NCBI GenBank assembly: GCA_048498515.1
Contig: JBEHXV010000009.1
Location: 62,001 to 126,000 of the forward strand
Origin: UBA4416 sp048498515
GTDB taxonomy: Bacteria; Bacteroidota; Bacteroidia; B-17B0; Aurantibacillaceae
Direction of reading: 5' to 3'
Length of the DNA stretch: 64,000 nt
The stretch's first letter is position 1. Every line of letters starts with the position of its first letter. A program made the position numbers and the translations under genes. This document shows, in pieces, positions 15,720 through 24,168 of this stretch. Under the pieces are notes generated by a model. That model was not told where the DNA came from. It saw only the letters and a list, made by a program, of their open reading frames with translations, and did no database searches.

Positions 15720-17852
15720 TTACTTTTTTAAACTATCTGCCGGCGTGGTTTTTTTAATATCGGTGCCAATGCGTTGCAGGTAAGCGATCAGTGCGATAAT
15801 CTCCTTTTTTGAGGATGTTTCAATGCCGTCCTTTTTCAGATTGGCCGCGATCCCATCGGCCTGCTTATTCAGGTCGGCCTCGGCTACATCGGCATAACCG
15901 GCAGGATAAGGCACACCCAGGGTTTGCATTGCTTTTATTTTCGCTTTCAGGGTCGATACATTCAGGTCATTGTCGAGTAGCCATGTATAAGTTGGCATGA
16001 TAGATCCCGGCGACATGGAATTAGGCTCCATCATATGATTATAATGCCAGCTATCCGGGTACTTGCCGCCTTCCCTTGCCAGATCAGGCCCCGTACGTTT
16101 ACTTCCCCATTGGAACGGATGATCGTATACGAACTCTCCTGCCTTTGAATATTCGCCGTAGCGGGCGGTTTCACTTCTGAACGGGCGGATCATTTGTGAG
16201 TGGCAGGTGTAACAGCCCTCGCGCACATAAATATCTCTTCCTTCAAGTTCCAACGGCGTATAGGGTTTTACGCTGGCAATGGTTGGGATATTGGATTTTA
16301 CCAGGAAGGTGGGAACAATTTCAATGATACCGCCAATCACCACAACCACAAGGCTTACGATCATTAATTGAATTGGCTTACGCTCGATCCAGCGGTGCCA
16401 GTGATCGGTTGAGTGTGCATGATAAGCTGTTGACAATGGCAGAGCTTCGGCTTCTTCTTCGGCAAGGAATGAACCGGCTTTGGCGGTTTTATATAAATTG
16501 TAGCCCATTAAAATGGCACCGGCCAGGTACAGGGTACCACCAATGGAACGCGCCGCATAAAAAGGGATCATTTTAGTAACGGTGTCGAGGAACTGCCATT
16601 TCAGCTGACCTTCAGGTGTAAAATCCTTCCACATGGAGCTTTGCATAAAGCCCGCCCAGTACATTGGCACGGCGTATAACAAGATACCCAGCGTACCGAT
16701 CCAGAAATGCATATTGGCCAACTTCTGCGAATACAGTTTGGTACGGAATAGTTTGGGAATAAGAAAATACAAAATACCAAAGGTGAGGAAACCGTTCCAA
16801 CCCAATGCACCAACATGTACATGTGCCACGATCCAATCCGTGTAATGGGCAATGGCGCTCACATTTTTAAGCGATAGCATCGGTCCTTCAAAGGTTGCCA
16901 TACCATAAGCGGTAACGGCCACTACCATAAATTTCAACACTACATCTTCTCTCACTTTGTCCCATACACCGCGTAATGTCAGCAAACCGTTTATCATACC
17001 GCCCCATGACGGAGCGATCAACATCACCGAGAAAACAACTCCGAGCGATTGTGCCCAATCGGGAACAGCTGTGTAAAGTAAATGATGAGGGCCGGCCCAG
17101 ATATAAAGGAAGATCAGCGCCCAGAAATGGATAATAGACAAGCGGTAGGAATATACCGGGCGGTTGGCTGCTTTGGGAATAAAATAATACATCAACCCGA
17201 GGTAAGGTGTGGTGAGGAAAAACGCTACAGCATTGTGGCCGTACCACCATTGCACCAGGGCATCCTGCACACCGGCATACCACGAATAAGATTTGGTAAG
17301 AGAAACAGGGATTTCCATGGAATTGACAATGTGCAACATGGCTACTGTGACAAATGTGGCTATGTAAAACCAGATGGCTACATACAAGTGCCGTTCTCTC
17401 CTTCTGAGGATCGTACCGAACATGTTCCAGCCAAATACCACCCACACCAAGGTGATCAGGATATCGATGGGCCACTCCAGCTCGGCGTATTCTTTACCGG
17501 TGGTATAGCCCATTAAAAGGGATAAGGCTGCCAGCACAATGATGAGCTGCCATCCCCAGAAATGGATCCTTCCCAAAAGGTCGCTGAACATTCTGGCCTT
17601 TAGCAAACGCTGCAGCGAATAATAAACGCCCATAAAAATACCGTTCCCCACAAAGGCAAAAATAACCGCGTTGGTATGAAGAGGCCTTGTTCTGCCAAAG
17701 GTGGTGTACTGCGTGTCGAAGTTGAGCGCCGGAATATACATTTGCAGGGCCACAATAACGCCTACAAGCATTCCAACCAATCCCCACACCACTGTGGCAA
17801 TTGAGAACATCTTAACAATCTGGTTGTCGTACTTAAATTTTTCTGGTTCCAT
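15720..17852 (-). CDS. ccoNO: Fused cbb3 oxidase subunits CcoN and CcoO
   Basis: A 710-residue fusion, the usual Bacteroidota form. Residues 1 to about 480 are the CcoN haem-copper core with 12 membrane helices, including WYGHNAVAFFLTTP (CuB/haem ligand region) and IVAHVHVGALGWNG. A linker helix leads to the CcoO mono-haem cytochrome c domain with CYTCH at residues 547-551 in GREGCYTCHSQMIRPFRSE-type context and Met ligand at SPGSIMPTY. It is a high-affinity terminal oxidase that reduces O2 and pumps protons. Overlaps ccoS by 20 bases. Confidence 0.97.
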   Translation of the reverse strand: MEPEKFKYDNQIVKMFSIATVVWGLVGMLVGVIVALQMYIPALNFDTQYTTFGRTRPLHTNAVIFAFVGNGIFMGVYYSLQRLLKARMFSDLLGRIHFWGWQLIIVLAALSLLMGYTTGKEYAELEWPIDILITLVWVVFGWNMFGTILRRRERHLYVAIWFYIATFVTVAMLHIVNSMEIPVSLTKSYSWYAGVQDALVQWWYGHNAVAFFLTTPYLGLMYYFIPKAANRPVYSYRLSIIHFWALIFLYIWAGPHHLLYTAVPDWAQSLGVVFSVMLIAPSWGGMINGLLTLRGVWDKVREDVVLKFMVVAVTAYGMATFEGPMLSLKNVSAIAHYTDWIVAHVHVGALGWNGFLTFGILYFLIPKLFRTKLYSQKLANMHFWIGTLGILLYAVPMYWAGFMQSSMWKDFTPEGQLKWQFLDTVTKMIPFYAARSIGGTLYLAGAILMGYNLYKTAKAGSFLAEEEAEALPLSTAYHAHSTDHWHRWIERKPIQLMIVSLVVVVIGGIIEIVPTFLVKSNIPTIASVKPYTPLELEGRDIYVREGCYTCHSQMIRPFRSETARYGEYSKAGEFVYDHPFQWGSKRTGPDLAREGGKYPDSWHYNHMMEPNSMSPGSIMPTYTWLLDNDLNVSTLKAKIKAMQTLGVPYPAGYADVAEADLNKQADGIAANLKKDGIETSSKKEIIALIAYLQRIGTDIKKTTPADSLKK

Positions 17853-18048
17853 AATCTGTGTTTTTTTGGTCTGTGATTGATTTTGATTTTTCGGTTTTTT
17901 CAGGGGTTAATTCATCATCGAAAAGCATCCTTACAGAAGGAGTATAATCGTCGTCATATTGACCCGATCTCACTGACCAGATAAAGGCAATGAGAAAGCC
18001 GGTGGCAATGATCAGGCTGGCGGATATAAGGATAAACAGTACGCTCAT
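17833..18048 (-). CDS. ccoS: cbb3 oxidase assembly protein CcoS
   Basis: A 71-residue protein with one N-terminal helix (residues 3-25) and the motif WSVRSGQYDD, which is diagnostic of CcoS, needed for cofactor insertion into CcoN. It is the first gene of the long cbb3 operon. The -7-like element TACTTTTA ends 9 bases before its ATG, so the leader is very short. Confidence 0.92.
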   Translation of the reverse strand: MSVLFILISASLIIATGFLIAFIWSVRSGQYDDDYTPSVRMLFDDELTPEKTEKSKSITDQKNTDYGTRKI

Positions 18049-18108
18049 TACGGGTGTAAAAGTATTGGTAAGGTTTATGACTAAATTTGACCACGCTCAG
18101 AAGCATCT

Positions 18109-18122
18109 ATGACCTTTGTCAT
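18109..18122. promoter_or_regulatory. FNR/CRP-like operator, cbb3 operon promoter
   Basis: ATGACCTTTGTCAT. Its centre (18115.5) is 58.5 bases from the last base of the minus-strand -7-like element TACTTTTA (18057-18064), class I geometry. The operator overlaps the stop codon of ccoI. Confidence 0.7.
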
Positions 18123-20533
18123 GTTTTATGTTTTTTTAACCGGGAACTGAATAGTGTGCTCATTCCCGTTGTCAATAATACAATGCTAATGGAGCTTACC
18201 GGCATTAAAATAGCCGCTATGACCGGCTGCAGGCTGCCTTGCACAGCGAAGTACAGACCTGCAAGGTTATAGAGGATCGACAGCACAAAGCTTGAAAAAA
18301 TGATGACCTTTTCTTTCCGGCAATAGGAGATGAGATCACTTAACAGGTAAAAATTCTGTCCGGCTAACACGGCGTCGCATGCCGGTGAAAAATTATTTGT
18401 ATCGTCGCTGATGGCTATTCCCACATCGCTTTGCATCAGCGCCCCTGCATCATTCAGCCCGTCACCCATCATCAGTACCTTATGGTGGCTTTGAAGGTGC
18501 TTTATATAATTCAGCTTGTCTTCCGGTTTCTGGTTGAAGAGCATCCGCGTGGTATTACCGAATACTGTTTTCAGGTAAGACGCTTCGGAATCGTTATCGC
18601 CCGACAGGATCTTTAAAAAGTAGTTATCCCTCAACCCTGCCACTGTTTCTTTTAGCCCTTTGCGGTAACTATTGTTTACAATAAAACACCCGATGCATTC
18701 GTCATCGATACTGATGTAAACTTTGCTGCCATTGCTGTTGTGCAAAGATCGTTGATCGATAATAAATTCGCCCGAGCCTATTTTTACAAGGCGCCCGTTT
18801 ATAATGCCAGAAGTTCCACGGCCTTTAAAATCCTTATACTGCTTAACCGGCAGTGATTTTTGAAAGGGAAGGAAGGACACAATGCTTTTACTGAGTGGAT
18901 GGTTCGACTGGTTAGCCAGTGAACGAACCAGCTGGCTCTGCTCAGCGGTGAGAGGCCGGCCCTGGAAACGGATCTCCGATTTGCCCTGCTCAGTAATGGT
19001 GCCGGTTTTATCGAACACAATGGTGTCGATTGAGCCAAGTCGTTCGATAACCGAAGCATTTTTAATATAAAGCCCGAACTTGTTTAAAATGCGGATCATG
19101 TTGCCATCGGTAAAGGTGGCACTTAACAATAAAGCGCAAGGACAAGCCACGATCAAAACTGAAGTCACCACGTTCCATACTTTTCCGGGATCGTGTTTTA
19201 TCCAATAAGCTGCCGTTGCTATGGCAACCGTAAACAGCGCGTAAGTAAAATACCTGCTCACCTGGTGAATGAACGACACTTTTACATCTTCCTTTTTTGT
19301 TTTAAAAGCATCGTTGTTCCACAATTGTGTAAGGTAACTTTGCGACACCTCCTTGATCACCTCCAGCTCTATGGCTCCCGACGTTTGTTTGCCGCCGGCA
19401 TAAATAATTTCTCCGATCGATTTTTCAACCGGCAGCGACTCACCCGTTACAAAACTGTAATCGATGGTTGCTTTTCCCATAAACAGGATGGCATCCGCGG
19501 GAATGATCTCATCGTTATGGATCTTTATTCGGTCGCCCGTTTTAATGTTGGCAACCGAGGTCTGAGTCTCTGTACCATCGTGATTCAATACGCTCACACC
19601 CAAAGGGAAATAGGAGGTATAGTCACGATCAAAAGAAATGCTTTGATAAGTCTTGTTTTGAAAATACCTTCCGATCAGCATAAAAAAAACAATACCGCTC
19701 ATCGAGTCGAGGTAACCCGCACCCGAACCGCTCAGGATCTCGTAAAGGCTCCTACCGAAAGTTATAAGAACTGCCAAGGCAATGGGAGCATCGATGTTGA
19801 GAAAGCGCGATTTTAGTCCTTTGTAACCCGAAACAAAAAATTCGGACGCGGAATAAAAAAATACCGGTAATGAAAGGAACAAATTAAGGTAATTGAACCA
19901 ATGCTTTAAAGCGGGATCTTCCAGTCTTTCCATGGAGAAATACTCCGGGAAGCTCAGCATCATGATGTTACCAAAGCAAAAGCCGGCGATGCCTATTTTA
20001 ACGATCCGGCTTCTGTCGTATTTCTTTACTTTCGCCGAATTCACGTCATTTAAACTGATATGGGGTTCGTAGCCAATAAGCGTGAGCGTATTTGCTATCT
20101 TTTTAAGAGAAGTAATTTTAAAATCATAAATAACCGTCACTTCTTTCTTGATGAAATTGACTTGCGACTTGGTAATACCGGCGTCCATTTTGTGAAGGTG
20201 TTCCAGGATCCAGATACAGGAGCTGCAATGCATTTGAGGCAGGTAAAAATTCACATGATAATGCGTGCTATCTTTGAAATGAACTAACTTATCAGTGATC
20301 TGCGCATCATCCAGGAAATCAAATTTCCCTTCGCGGACTTTCGTATGTTGGTTTACACCGGGCGCAGCATCCATTTCATAATACTCACACAACTGGTTTT
20401 TGTTGATGATCTCATATACCGTTTTGCAGCCTGTACAGCAGAAATGTTTTTCATTTGAAATAATATCTTCCGAAGTAACATCTTCCCCGCAATGAAAACA
20501 GGTAACAGGTGGCTCTTTAATAGCGATGCTCAT
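18119..20533 (-). CDS. ccoI: Copper-exporting P1B-type ATPase CcoI
   Basis: An 804-residue P-type ATPase. An N-terminal cysteine cluster (CFHCGEDV and CCTGCKTVYE) precedes an HMA domain with CSSC, eight membrane segments, the ion-binding CPC motif in ACPCALLL, the phosphorylation site DKTGT, and GDGLNDAGAL. This matches CcoI/FixI, which supplies copper for the CuB site of cbb3. It has its own promoter; the -7 element TAGTTTTG ends 5 bases before the ATG, which suggests a leaderless transcript. Confidence 0.95.
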   Translation of the reverse strand: MSIAIKEPPVTCFHCGEDVTSEDIISNEKHFCCTGCKTVYEIINKNQLCEYYEMDAAPGVNQHTKVREGKFDFLDDAQITDKLVHFKDSTHYHVNFYLPQMHCSSCIWILEHLHKMDAGITKSQVNFIKKEVTVIYDFKITSLKKIANTLTLIGYEPHISLNDVNSAKVKKYDRSRIVKIGIAGFCFGNIMMLSFPEYFSMERLEDPALKHWFNYLNLFLSLPVFFYSASEFFVSGYKGLKSRFLNIDAPIALAVLITFGRSLYEILSGSGAGYLDSMSGIVFFMLIGRYFQNKTYQSISFDRDYTSYFPLGVSVLNHDGTETQTSVANIKTGDRIKIHNDEIIPADAILFMGKATIDYSFVTGESLPVEKSIGEIIYAGGKQTSGAIELEVIKEVSQSYLTQLWNNDAFKTKKEDVKVSFIHQVSRYFTYALFTVAIATAAYWIKHDPGKVWNVVTSVLIVACPCALLLSATFTDGNMIRILNKFGLYIKNASVIERLGSIDTIVFDKTGTITEQGKSEIRFQGRPLTAEQSQLVRSLANQSNHPLSKSIVSFLPFQKSLPVKQYKDFKGRGTSGIINGRLVKIGSGEFIIDQRSLHNSNGSKVYISIDDECIGCFIVNNSYRKGLKETVAGLRDNYFLKILSGDNDSEASYLKTVFGNTTRMLFNQKPEDKLNYIKHLQSHHKVLMMGDGLNDAGALMQSDVGIAISDDTNNFSPACDAVLAGQNFYLLSDLISYCRKEKVIIFSSFVLSILYNLAGLYFAVQGSLQPVIAAILMPVSSISIVLLTTGMSTLFSSRLKKHKT

Positions 20534-20567
20534 GGCGCAAAACTACCGGTGCAGCTTCTAACGTTTA

Positions 20568-20581
20568 ATGACCTCCGTCAA
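20568..20581. promoter_or_regulatory. FNR/CRP-like operator, ccoI promoter (proximal)
   Basis: ATGACCTCCGTCAA. Its centre (20574.5) is 36.5 bases from the last base of a perfect minus-strand -7 element TAGTTTTG (20538-20545). Class II geometry. Confidence 0.72.
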
Positions 20582-20590
20582 CAAACGTGT

Positions 20591-20604
20591 ATGATTAAAA
20601 TCAT
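20591..20604. promoter_or_regulatory. FNR/CRP-like operator, ccoI promoter (distal)
   Basis: ATGATTAAAATCAT, a perfect palindrome. It is centred 23 bases upstream of the proximal site, 59.5 bases from the last base of the -7 element, the same tandem arrangement as at paaA. Confidence 0.7.
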
Positions 20605-20665
20605 TGGAATATCAAATTTTTTTCCGGAGCTGAATGACTAATATATTTGTCTTTTTCATTTATAG

Positions 20666-21118
20666 TTAATTGTCCTCCATAAACCACTCGGCGAACGATG
20701 TCGGCGTTTCCTCCAGCTTAATACTGTTAAGAATGATGTGGGATGGGAGGTGGATCCTGATCCGGTTTAAAAAATCAATGATTAAATTTTCACAGCTCGG
20801 CTGGTAAGGAACGTAATTGATCTTTTCAAAATTATTCCTGAGTTCAGGTAACGTCGCATGCGGCGAATGCTGATTAAGCACCAGTGAATGGTCAAAGATC
20901 TCAATGACATTGCTGGTAACAATTTTCTTAAAGTCACTGAAATCCATCACCATTCCGTCTTTAGGGTGACCGCTTTTGCTTATCGTTTTTCCCTTAAGCG
21001 TAACACTCAGTTTATACGTGTGCCCGTGAATATTCTTACAAGGCCCGTCATAACCATAAAGGGCATGGGCCATGTCGAATGTAAATTGTTTTGTGACCCT
21101 TATGTATTGATTAGTCAT
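20666..21118 (-). CDS. 6-pyruvoyl-tetrahydropterin synthase / QueD family
   Basis: A 150-residue T-fold enzyme. The motif CKNIHGH contains the catalytic cysteine and two zinc histidines; the third is in the N-terminal FDMAHAL. The C-terminal LEETPTSFAEW carries the pterin-anchoring glutamate. It may be the 6-carboxytetrahydropterin synthase of queuosine synthesis or a pterin enzyme; the C-x3-HGH spacing favours QueD. The ATG at 21118 overlaps the hmgA stop by 8 bases, so it is coupled to hmgA. A pterin link to aromatic amino acid hydroxylation (tyrosine catabolism via homogentisate) is possible. Confidence 0.8.
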   Translation of the reverse strand: MTNQYIRVTKQFTFDMAHALYGYDGPCKNIHGHTYKLSVTLKGKTISKSGHPKDGMVMDFSDFKKIVTSNVIEIFDHSLVLNQHSPHATLPELRNNFEKINYVPYQPSCENLIIDFLNRIRIHLPSHIILNSIKLEETPTSFAEWFMEDN

Positions 21119-22298
21119 TGTGTTTTGCACTTGCTGTTGGGGTATTCATCCATGACTTAAAATAATCCATTACCTCGTACTTCATGGCTTCCGTGGTGAT
21201 CTTCAAAGGATTGAAGGGATCGATCATAACGGCCAGTTCCTTTGTGTCTTTTTTACCTATGCTCCGCTCTATCGCCCCAGGATGTGGGCCATGCGGTATT
21301 CCGGCCGGGTGCAGGGTAAATTGGCCTGCCCTGATATTATTCCGGCTCATAAAATCTCCGTCAACATAGTACAGGATTTCATCCGAATCGATATTGCTAT
21401 GATGGTAAGGTGCGGGAATAGCATCGGGGTGATAATCGTACAGGCGCGGAACGAAGGAGCAAACCACAAAATTCCTTCCTTCGAACTGCTGGTGAACAGG
21501 CGGCGGCATGTGAATGCGGCCGGTAATAGGTTCGAAGTTAAAAATAGAAAACGCGTAAGGATAATTAAAACCGTCCCAGCCAACCAAATCGAATGGATGT
21601 GTTTCGTAAAGGTAAGGGTAAATAAGGCCTTTCTTTTTGATCATGATCTTAAAGTCACCGTGCTCGTCGCGTGTTTCAAAACTATGCGGCAATTTAAAAT
21701 CGCGTTCGCAAAAGGGCGAATGCTCCAACAGCTGTCCAAATTCATTCCGGTACCTTTTCGGCGTTCTTATGGGGCTATTCGACTCAATGAACAGGATCTT
21801 ATTGTCGCTGCTGTCGAATTGCAGCTGGTACACCGTTCCTCTAGGAATGATCAGGTAATCTCCGTATTCAAAATCTACCGTGCCATACATCGTTTTGCAG
21901 CGCCCGCTTCCTTTATGAATGAACAGCATCTCATCGGAATCAGCATTCTTAAAAAAATATGTTTCCATAGATGCCGAAGGAGCTGCCATACCAATCTGCA
22001 GGTCGTCATTAAAGAAAAACACTTTGCGACTTTGTAAATAGTCGTCCTCCGGGTCAATATCAATTCCGTTAAAGCTCAGGGCTTTTAAATTATCCTCAAT
22101 AGCCGTTTCAGGTTTTGCATAAAGTGCTTTACCCAGTTCCTTTACCATAGTCGGCGGGTAAAGATGGTAGAGCAATGATGACATTCCCGAAAATCCTTCG
22201 GTTCCAAATAGCTCTTCATGGTATAAATTTCCGTTACTATTTCTGAATACGGTGTGTCTCTTATGCGGGATCTTCCCGTGACGCTGATAGATTGGCAT
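21111..22298 (-). CDS. hmgA: Homogentisate 1,2-dioxygenase
   Basis: A 395-residue cupin-fold dioxygenase that opens the ring of homogentisate with O2 in tyrosine/phenylalanine breakdown. The C-terminal iron site is visible: the YHHSNIDSDEILYYVDG region provides His and Glu ligands and HPAGIPHGPHPGA a further His. Length is close to bacterial members. The ATG at 22298 (MPIYQRHGKIPHKRH) was chosen over a TTG at 22322. It is preceded by an FNR-like operator. Confidence 0.93.
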   Translation of the reverse strand: MPIYQRHGKIPHKRHTVFRNSNGNLYHEELFGTEGFSGMSSLLYHLYPPTMVKELGKALYAKPETAIEDNLKALSFNGIDIDPEDDYLQSRKVFFFNDDLQIGMAAPSASMETYFFKNADSDEMLFIHKGSGRCKTMYGTVDFEYGDYLIIPRGTVYQLQFDSSDNKILFIESNSPIRTPKRYRNEFGQLLEHSPFCERDFKLPHSFETRDEHGDFKIMIKKKGLIYPYLYETHPFDLVGWDGFNYPYAFSIFNFEPITGRIHMPPPVHQQFEGRNFVVCSFVPRLYDYHPDAIPAPYHHSNIDSDEILYYVDGDFMSRNNIRAGQFTLHPAGIPHGPHPGAIERSIGKKDTKELAVMIDPFNPLKITTEAMKYEVMDYFKSWMNTPTASAKHND

Positions 22299-22349
22299 GA
22301 GATAATTTTTTTTAAAATGCAAAGGACGATACTAAGTGCCGGTACTCAA

Positions 22350-22363
22350 ATGATATCGGTCAT
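22350..22363. promoter_or_regulatory. FNR/CRP-like operator, hmgA promoter
   Basis: ATGATATCGGTCAT. Its centre (22356.5) is 36.5 bases from the last base of the minus-strand -7-like element GTCCTTTG (22320-22327). An overlapping palindrome GGTCATGACC occupies 22358-22367 and could be a second half-site arrangement. Confidence 0.6.
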
Positions 22364-22393
22364 GACCTGCTGTTTTAATATTCATTTAATGTG

Positions 22394-23158
22394 TTAACCG
22401 ACTGAGGTCGTTTTAAGCACATCGGTATTCACATGCAGTTTCACATAACCGTATCCTATCCGGATGATCTGGTCGATTTTCTTCGTGTCGAATAAACTGT
22501 AATCCTTCAGTTCTTCCGGCTCAATGAGAAGGTCTACATTTCGGGTACTACGAACCACATTCCCGTAAATGCCTAAGTGAACTACCCTTTCAAACTGTTG
22601 GAGCATGCTTAATGAAGAGTTGTAAGGACTCACCGGGTTAACGTGCACGCCAATGGTTTTCAGGTCGGAGTCAATAAAGGGTTCAACAGGCAGGTTATTA
22701 CTCATACCGCCGTCTACATAATACTTTCCTTCTATTTTTGCCGGAGAAAACAGGATCGGAACCGACGCGGATGCAATCAGCGTTTCAATAAGATTACCTT
22801 TGTTTACAACAACCTGTTTACCTGTGTCCAGATCCGTAAGGCTCACAAATAAAGGCAAGGGTAATTCTTCAAAAGTTTTGTTTTTCAGGTACTTTTCGAG
22901 CAGGCTGCGCATACTACTATTAGACAAAAGACTTTGGGTGAAATGGATATTGATATGGGTTAAGGGCAAGGCCTCCCGGCAAATTTCTGTTATCTCGTCG
23001 GGGCTGTAACCATCACAAAACAAAGCTGCAATAAGCGCTCCCGAGCTGGTGCCGCTGATGGCCGAAAAATGAATACCACTTTCAAGCAAAGCCTTAATGA
23101 CCCCAATGTGCGCAAAGCCTCTGGCACCCCCGCCCGATAAAACAAGGTTCACCTCCAT
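22394..23158 (-). CDS. Patatin-like phospholipase
   Basis: A 254-residue protein with the full patatin signature: oxyanion hole GGGARG at residues 9-14, nucleophile elbow GTSSG, and the catalytic aspartate in VDGGMSNNLP. No signal peptide, so probably a cytoplasmic acyl hydrolase like RssA. It follows the thioredoxin gene by 6 bases as the last gene of a three-gene operon. Substrate unknown; release of acyl chains from membrane lipids is the family activity. Confidence 0.9.
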   Translation of the reverse strand: MEVNLVLSGGGARGFAHIGVIKALLESGIHFSAISGTSSGALIAALFCDGYSPDEITEICREALPLTHINIHFTQSLLSNSSMRSLLEKYLKNKTFEELPLPLFVSLTDLDTGKQVVVNKGNLIETLIASASVPILFSPAKIEGKYYVDGGMSNNLPVEPFIDSDLKTIGVHVNPVSPYNSSLSMLQQFERVVHLGIYGNVVRSTRNVDLLIEPEELKDYSLFDTKKIDQIIRIGYGYVKLHVNTDVLKTTSVG

Positions 23159-23164
23159 CTTTAG

Positions 23165-23590
23165 CTACAAATAACAGTCAATATTCCTGGTAAGAACCGA
23201 TAACTCGATCAAACCTTCGTTCACCCATTCTTCTTTGCCGTTTTTATACAGGATCAACAAGGGCAATGTATTTATACCAAAAGTTTTTGCCACTTCTTCG
23301 TCCCTATCGGTATCAATTTTCAGGATCTGCAGCTTTGTTCCATACTCTTTCTCTACCTCCTGGATTACGGGTTTAAATTTTTTACACACATTGCACCAGC
23401 CAGCCGAAAAATATACCAATACCACTTTATCCTTTTGGCCCACAACCGTATGATAGGCCTCCAGTGTCACAGGCTTTTCTTCCTGCCTTTCAAAGTGCGT
23501 CATGTTAAAGGCAAGGTTGATCAGCCCACAGATAATGAGGCTAAAAAAACCGAGATCATATAATCGCTGCGTTCTCACTCTTACATCCAT
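23165..23590 (-). CDS. Membrane-anchored thioredoxin-like protein (CNVC)
   Basis: A 141-residue protein: one N-terminal hydrophobic segment (about 12-30), then a thioredoxin fold with active site WCNVC and cis-proline in NTLPLLILYKNG. The CNVC dipeptide is unusual compared with CGPC. It overlaps the coiled-coil gene by 10 bases. The active site probably faces the periplasm if the segment is an anchor. A disulfide role is likely; partners unknown. Confidence 0.85.
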   Translation of the reverse strand: MDVRVRTQRLYDLGFFSLIICGLINLAFNMTHFERQEEKPVTLEAYHTVVGQKDKVVLVYFSAGWCNVCKKFKPVIQEVEKEYGTKLQILKIDTDRDEEVAKTFGINTLPLLILYKNGKEEWVNEGLIELSVLTRNIDCYL

Positions 23591-23961
23591 TTACTCAGAA
23601 AAATATTGAGTTCTTTTTTCAGGTCTGTGAAAATAGTATCAAATGCCCTGATCTTTTCGCGCAGGTCGGAATGGTCGGCTAAGCTTCTGCGGTCCACCGC
23701 AACTTCATTTTTAAGGATCTCTTTGTCAATCGCATCATTACTAAGATTAATACCGTGTTTTATCGTATCGAGGTAGGCGTTTTGAATGATAAGCTGGTTT
23801 TGAAAATGCTCCACCTTCATGGTAACCTCCTTCAACGTATTCTTTGTTACAATTTCGCTTAAACGATTCTTCATGATCTCCACTTCATCTTTATAGAAGG
23901 ACACTTTACTCATCCATTCTTTATTTTCCTCGTGCTGGGTGTAAATTTTTTCCGTTTTCAT
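23581..23961 (-). CDS. Coiled-coil protein of unknown function (126 aa)
   Basis: A charged, almost entirely helical protein with no signal peptide and long heptad-like stretches (KDEVEIMKNRLSEIV and the following region). I do not recognise a characterised family. It begins the operon with the thioredoxin and patatin genes and is transcribed divergently from the histidine kinase, with an FNR-like operator between them. Confidence 0.7.
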   Translation of the reverse strand: MKTEKIYTQHEENKEWMSKVSFYKDEVEIMKNRLSEIVTKNTLKEVTMKVEHFQNQLIIQNAYLDTIKHGINLSNDAIDKEILKNEVAVDRRSLADHSDLREKIRAFDTIFTDLKKELNIFLSKWM

Positions 23962-24075
23962 ATTTTTTAGTTTAAAGGTTTCTGTTAAGGCCGGATCGAA
24001 AAAATACCCGAGCCTGGCAGAGGCAAAGGTGACTTTATGGACCCGAGAAGAAAATGAGGGTACTCAACCGGCAAC

Positions 24076-24089
24076 ATGACTTTGGTCAT
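24076..24089. promoter_or_regulatory. FNR/CRP-like operator shared by two divergent promoters
   Basis: ATGACTTTGGTCAT, a perfect palindrome except for the central four bases. To the left its centre (24082.5) is 58.5 bases from the last base of CACCTTTG (minus strand, 24024-24031). To the right it is 59.5 bases from the last base of TAATTTTA (24135-24142) before the kinase gene. It thus suits both the thioredoxin operon and autoregulation of the kinase-regulator operon. Confidence 0.72.
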
Positions 24090-24168
24090 ATTTAATGAAA
24101 AATGGTTATTTTATTTTCGTAATCTAAAAATTCCTAATTTTACAGTGAAAAGCCCCAATATTAGAGAT

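Noticed and set aside
24076..24168. Upstream ATG that would lengthen the histidine kinase by 31 residues
   Set aside because: The ATG lies inside the operator palindrome and ahead of the inferred transcript start (about 24149); the added residues are not PAS-like.
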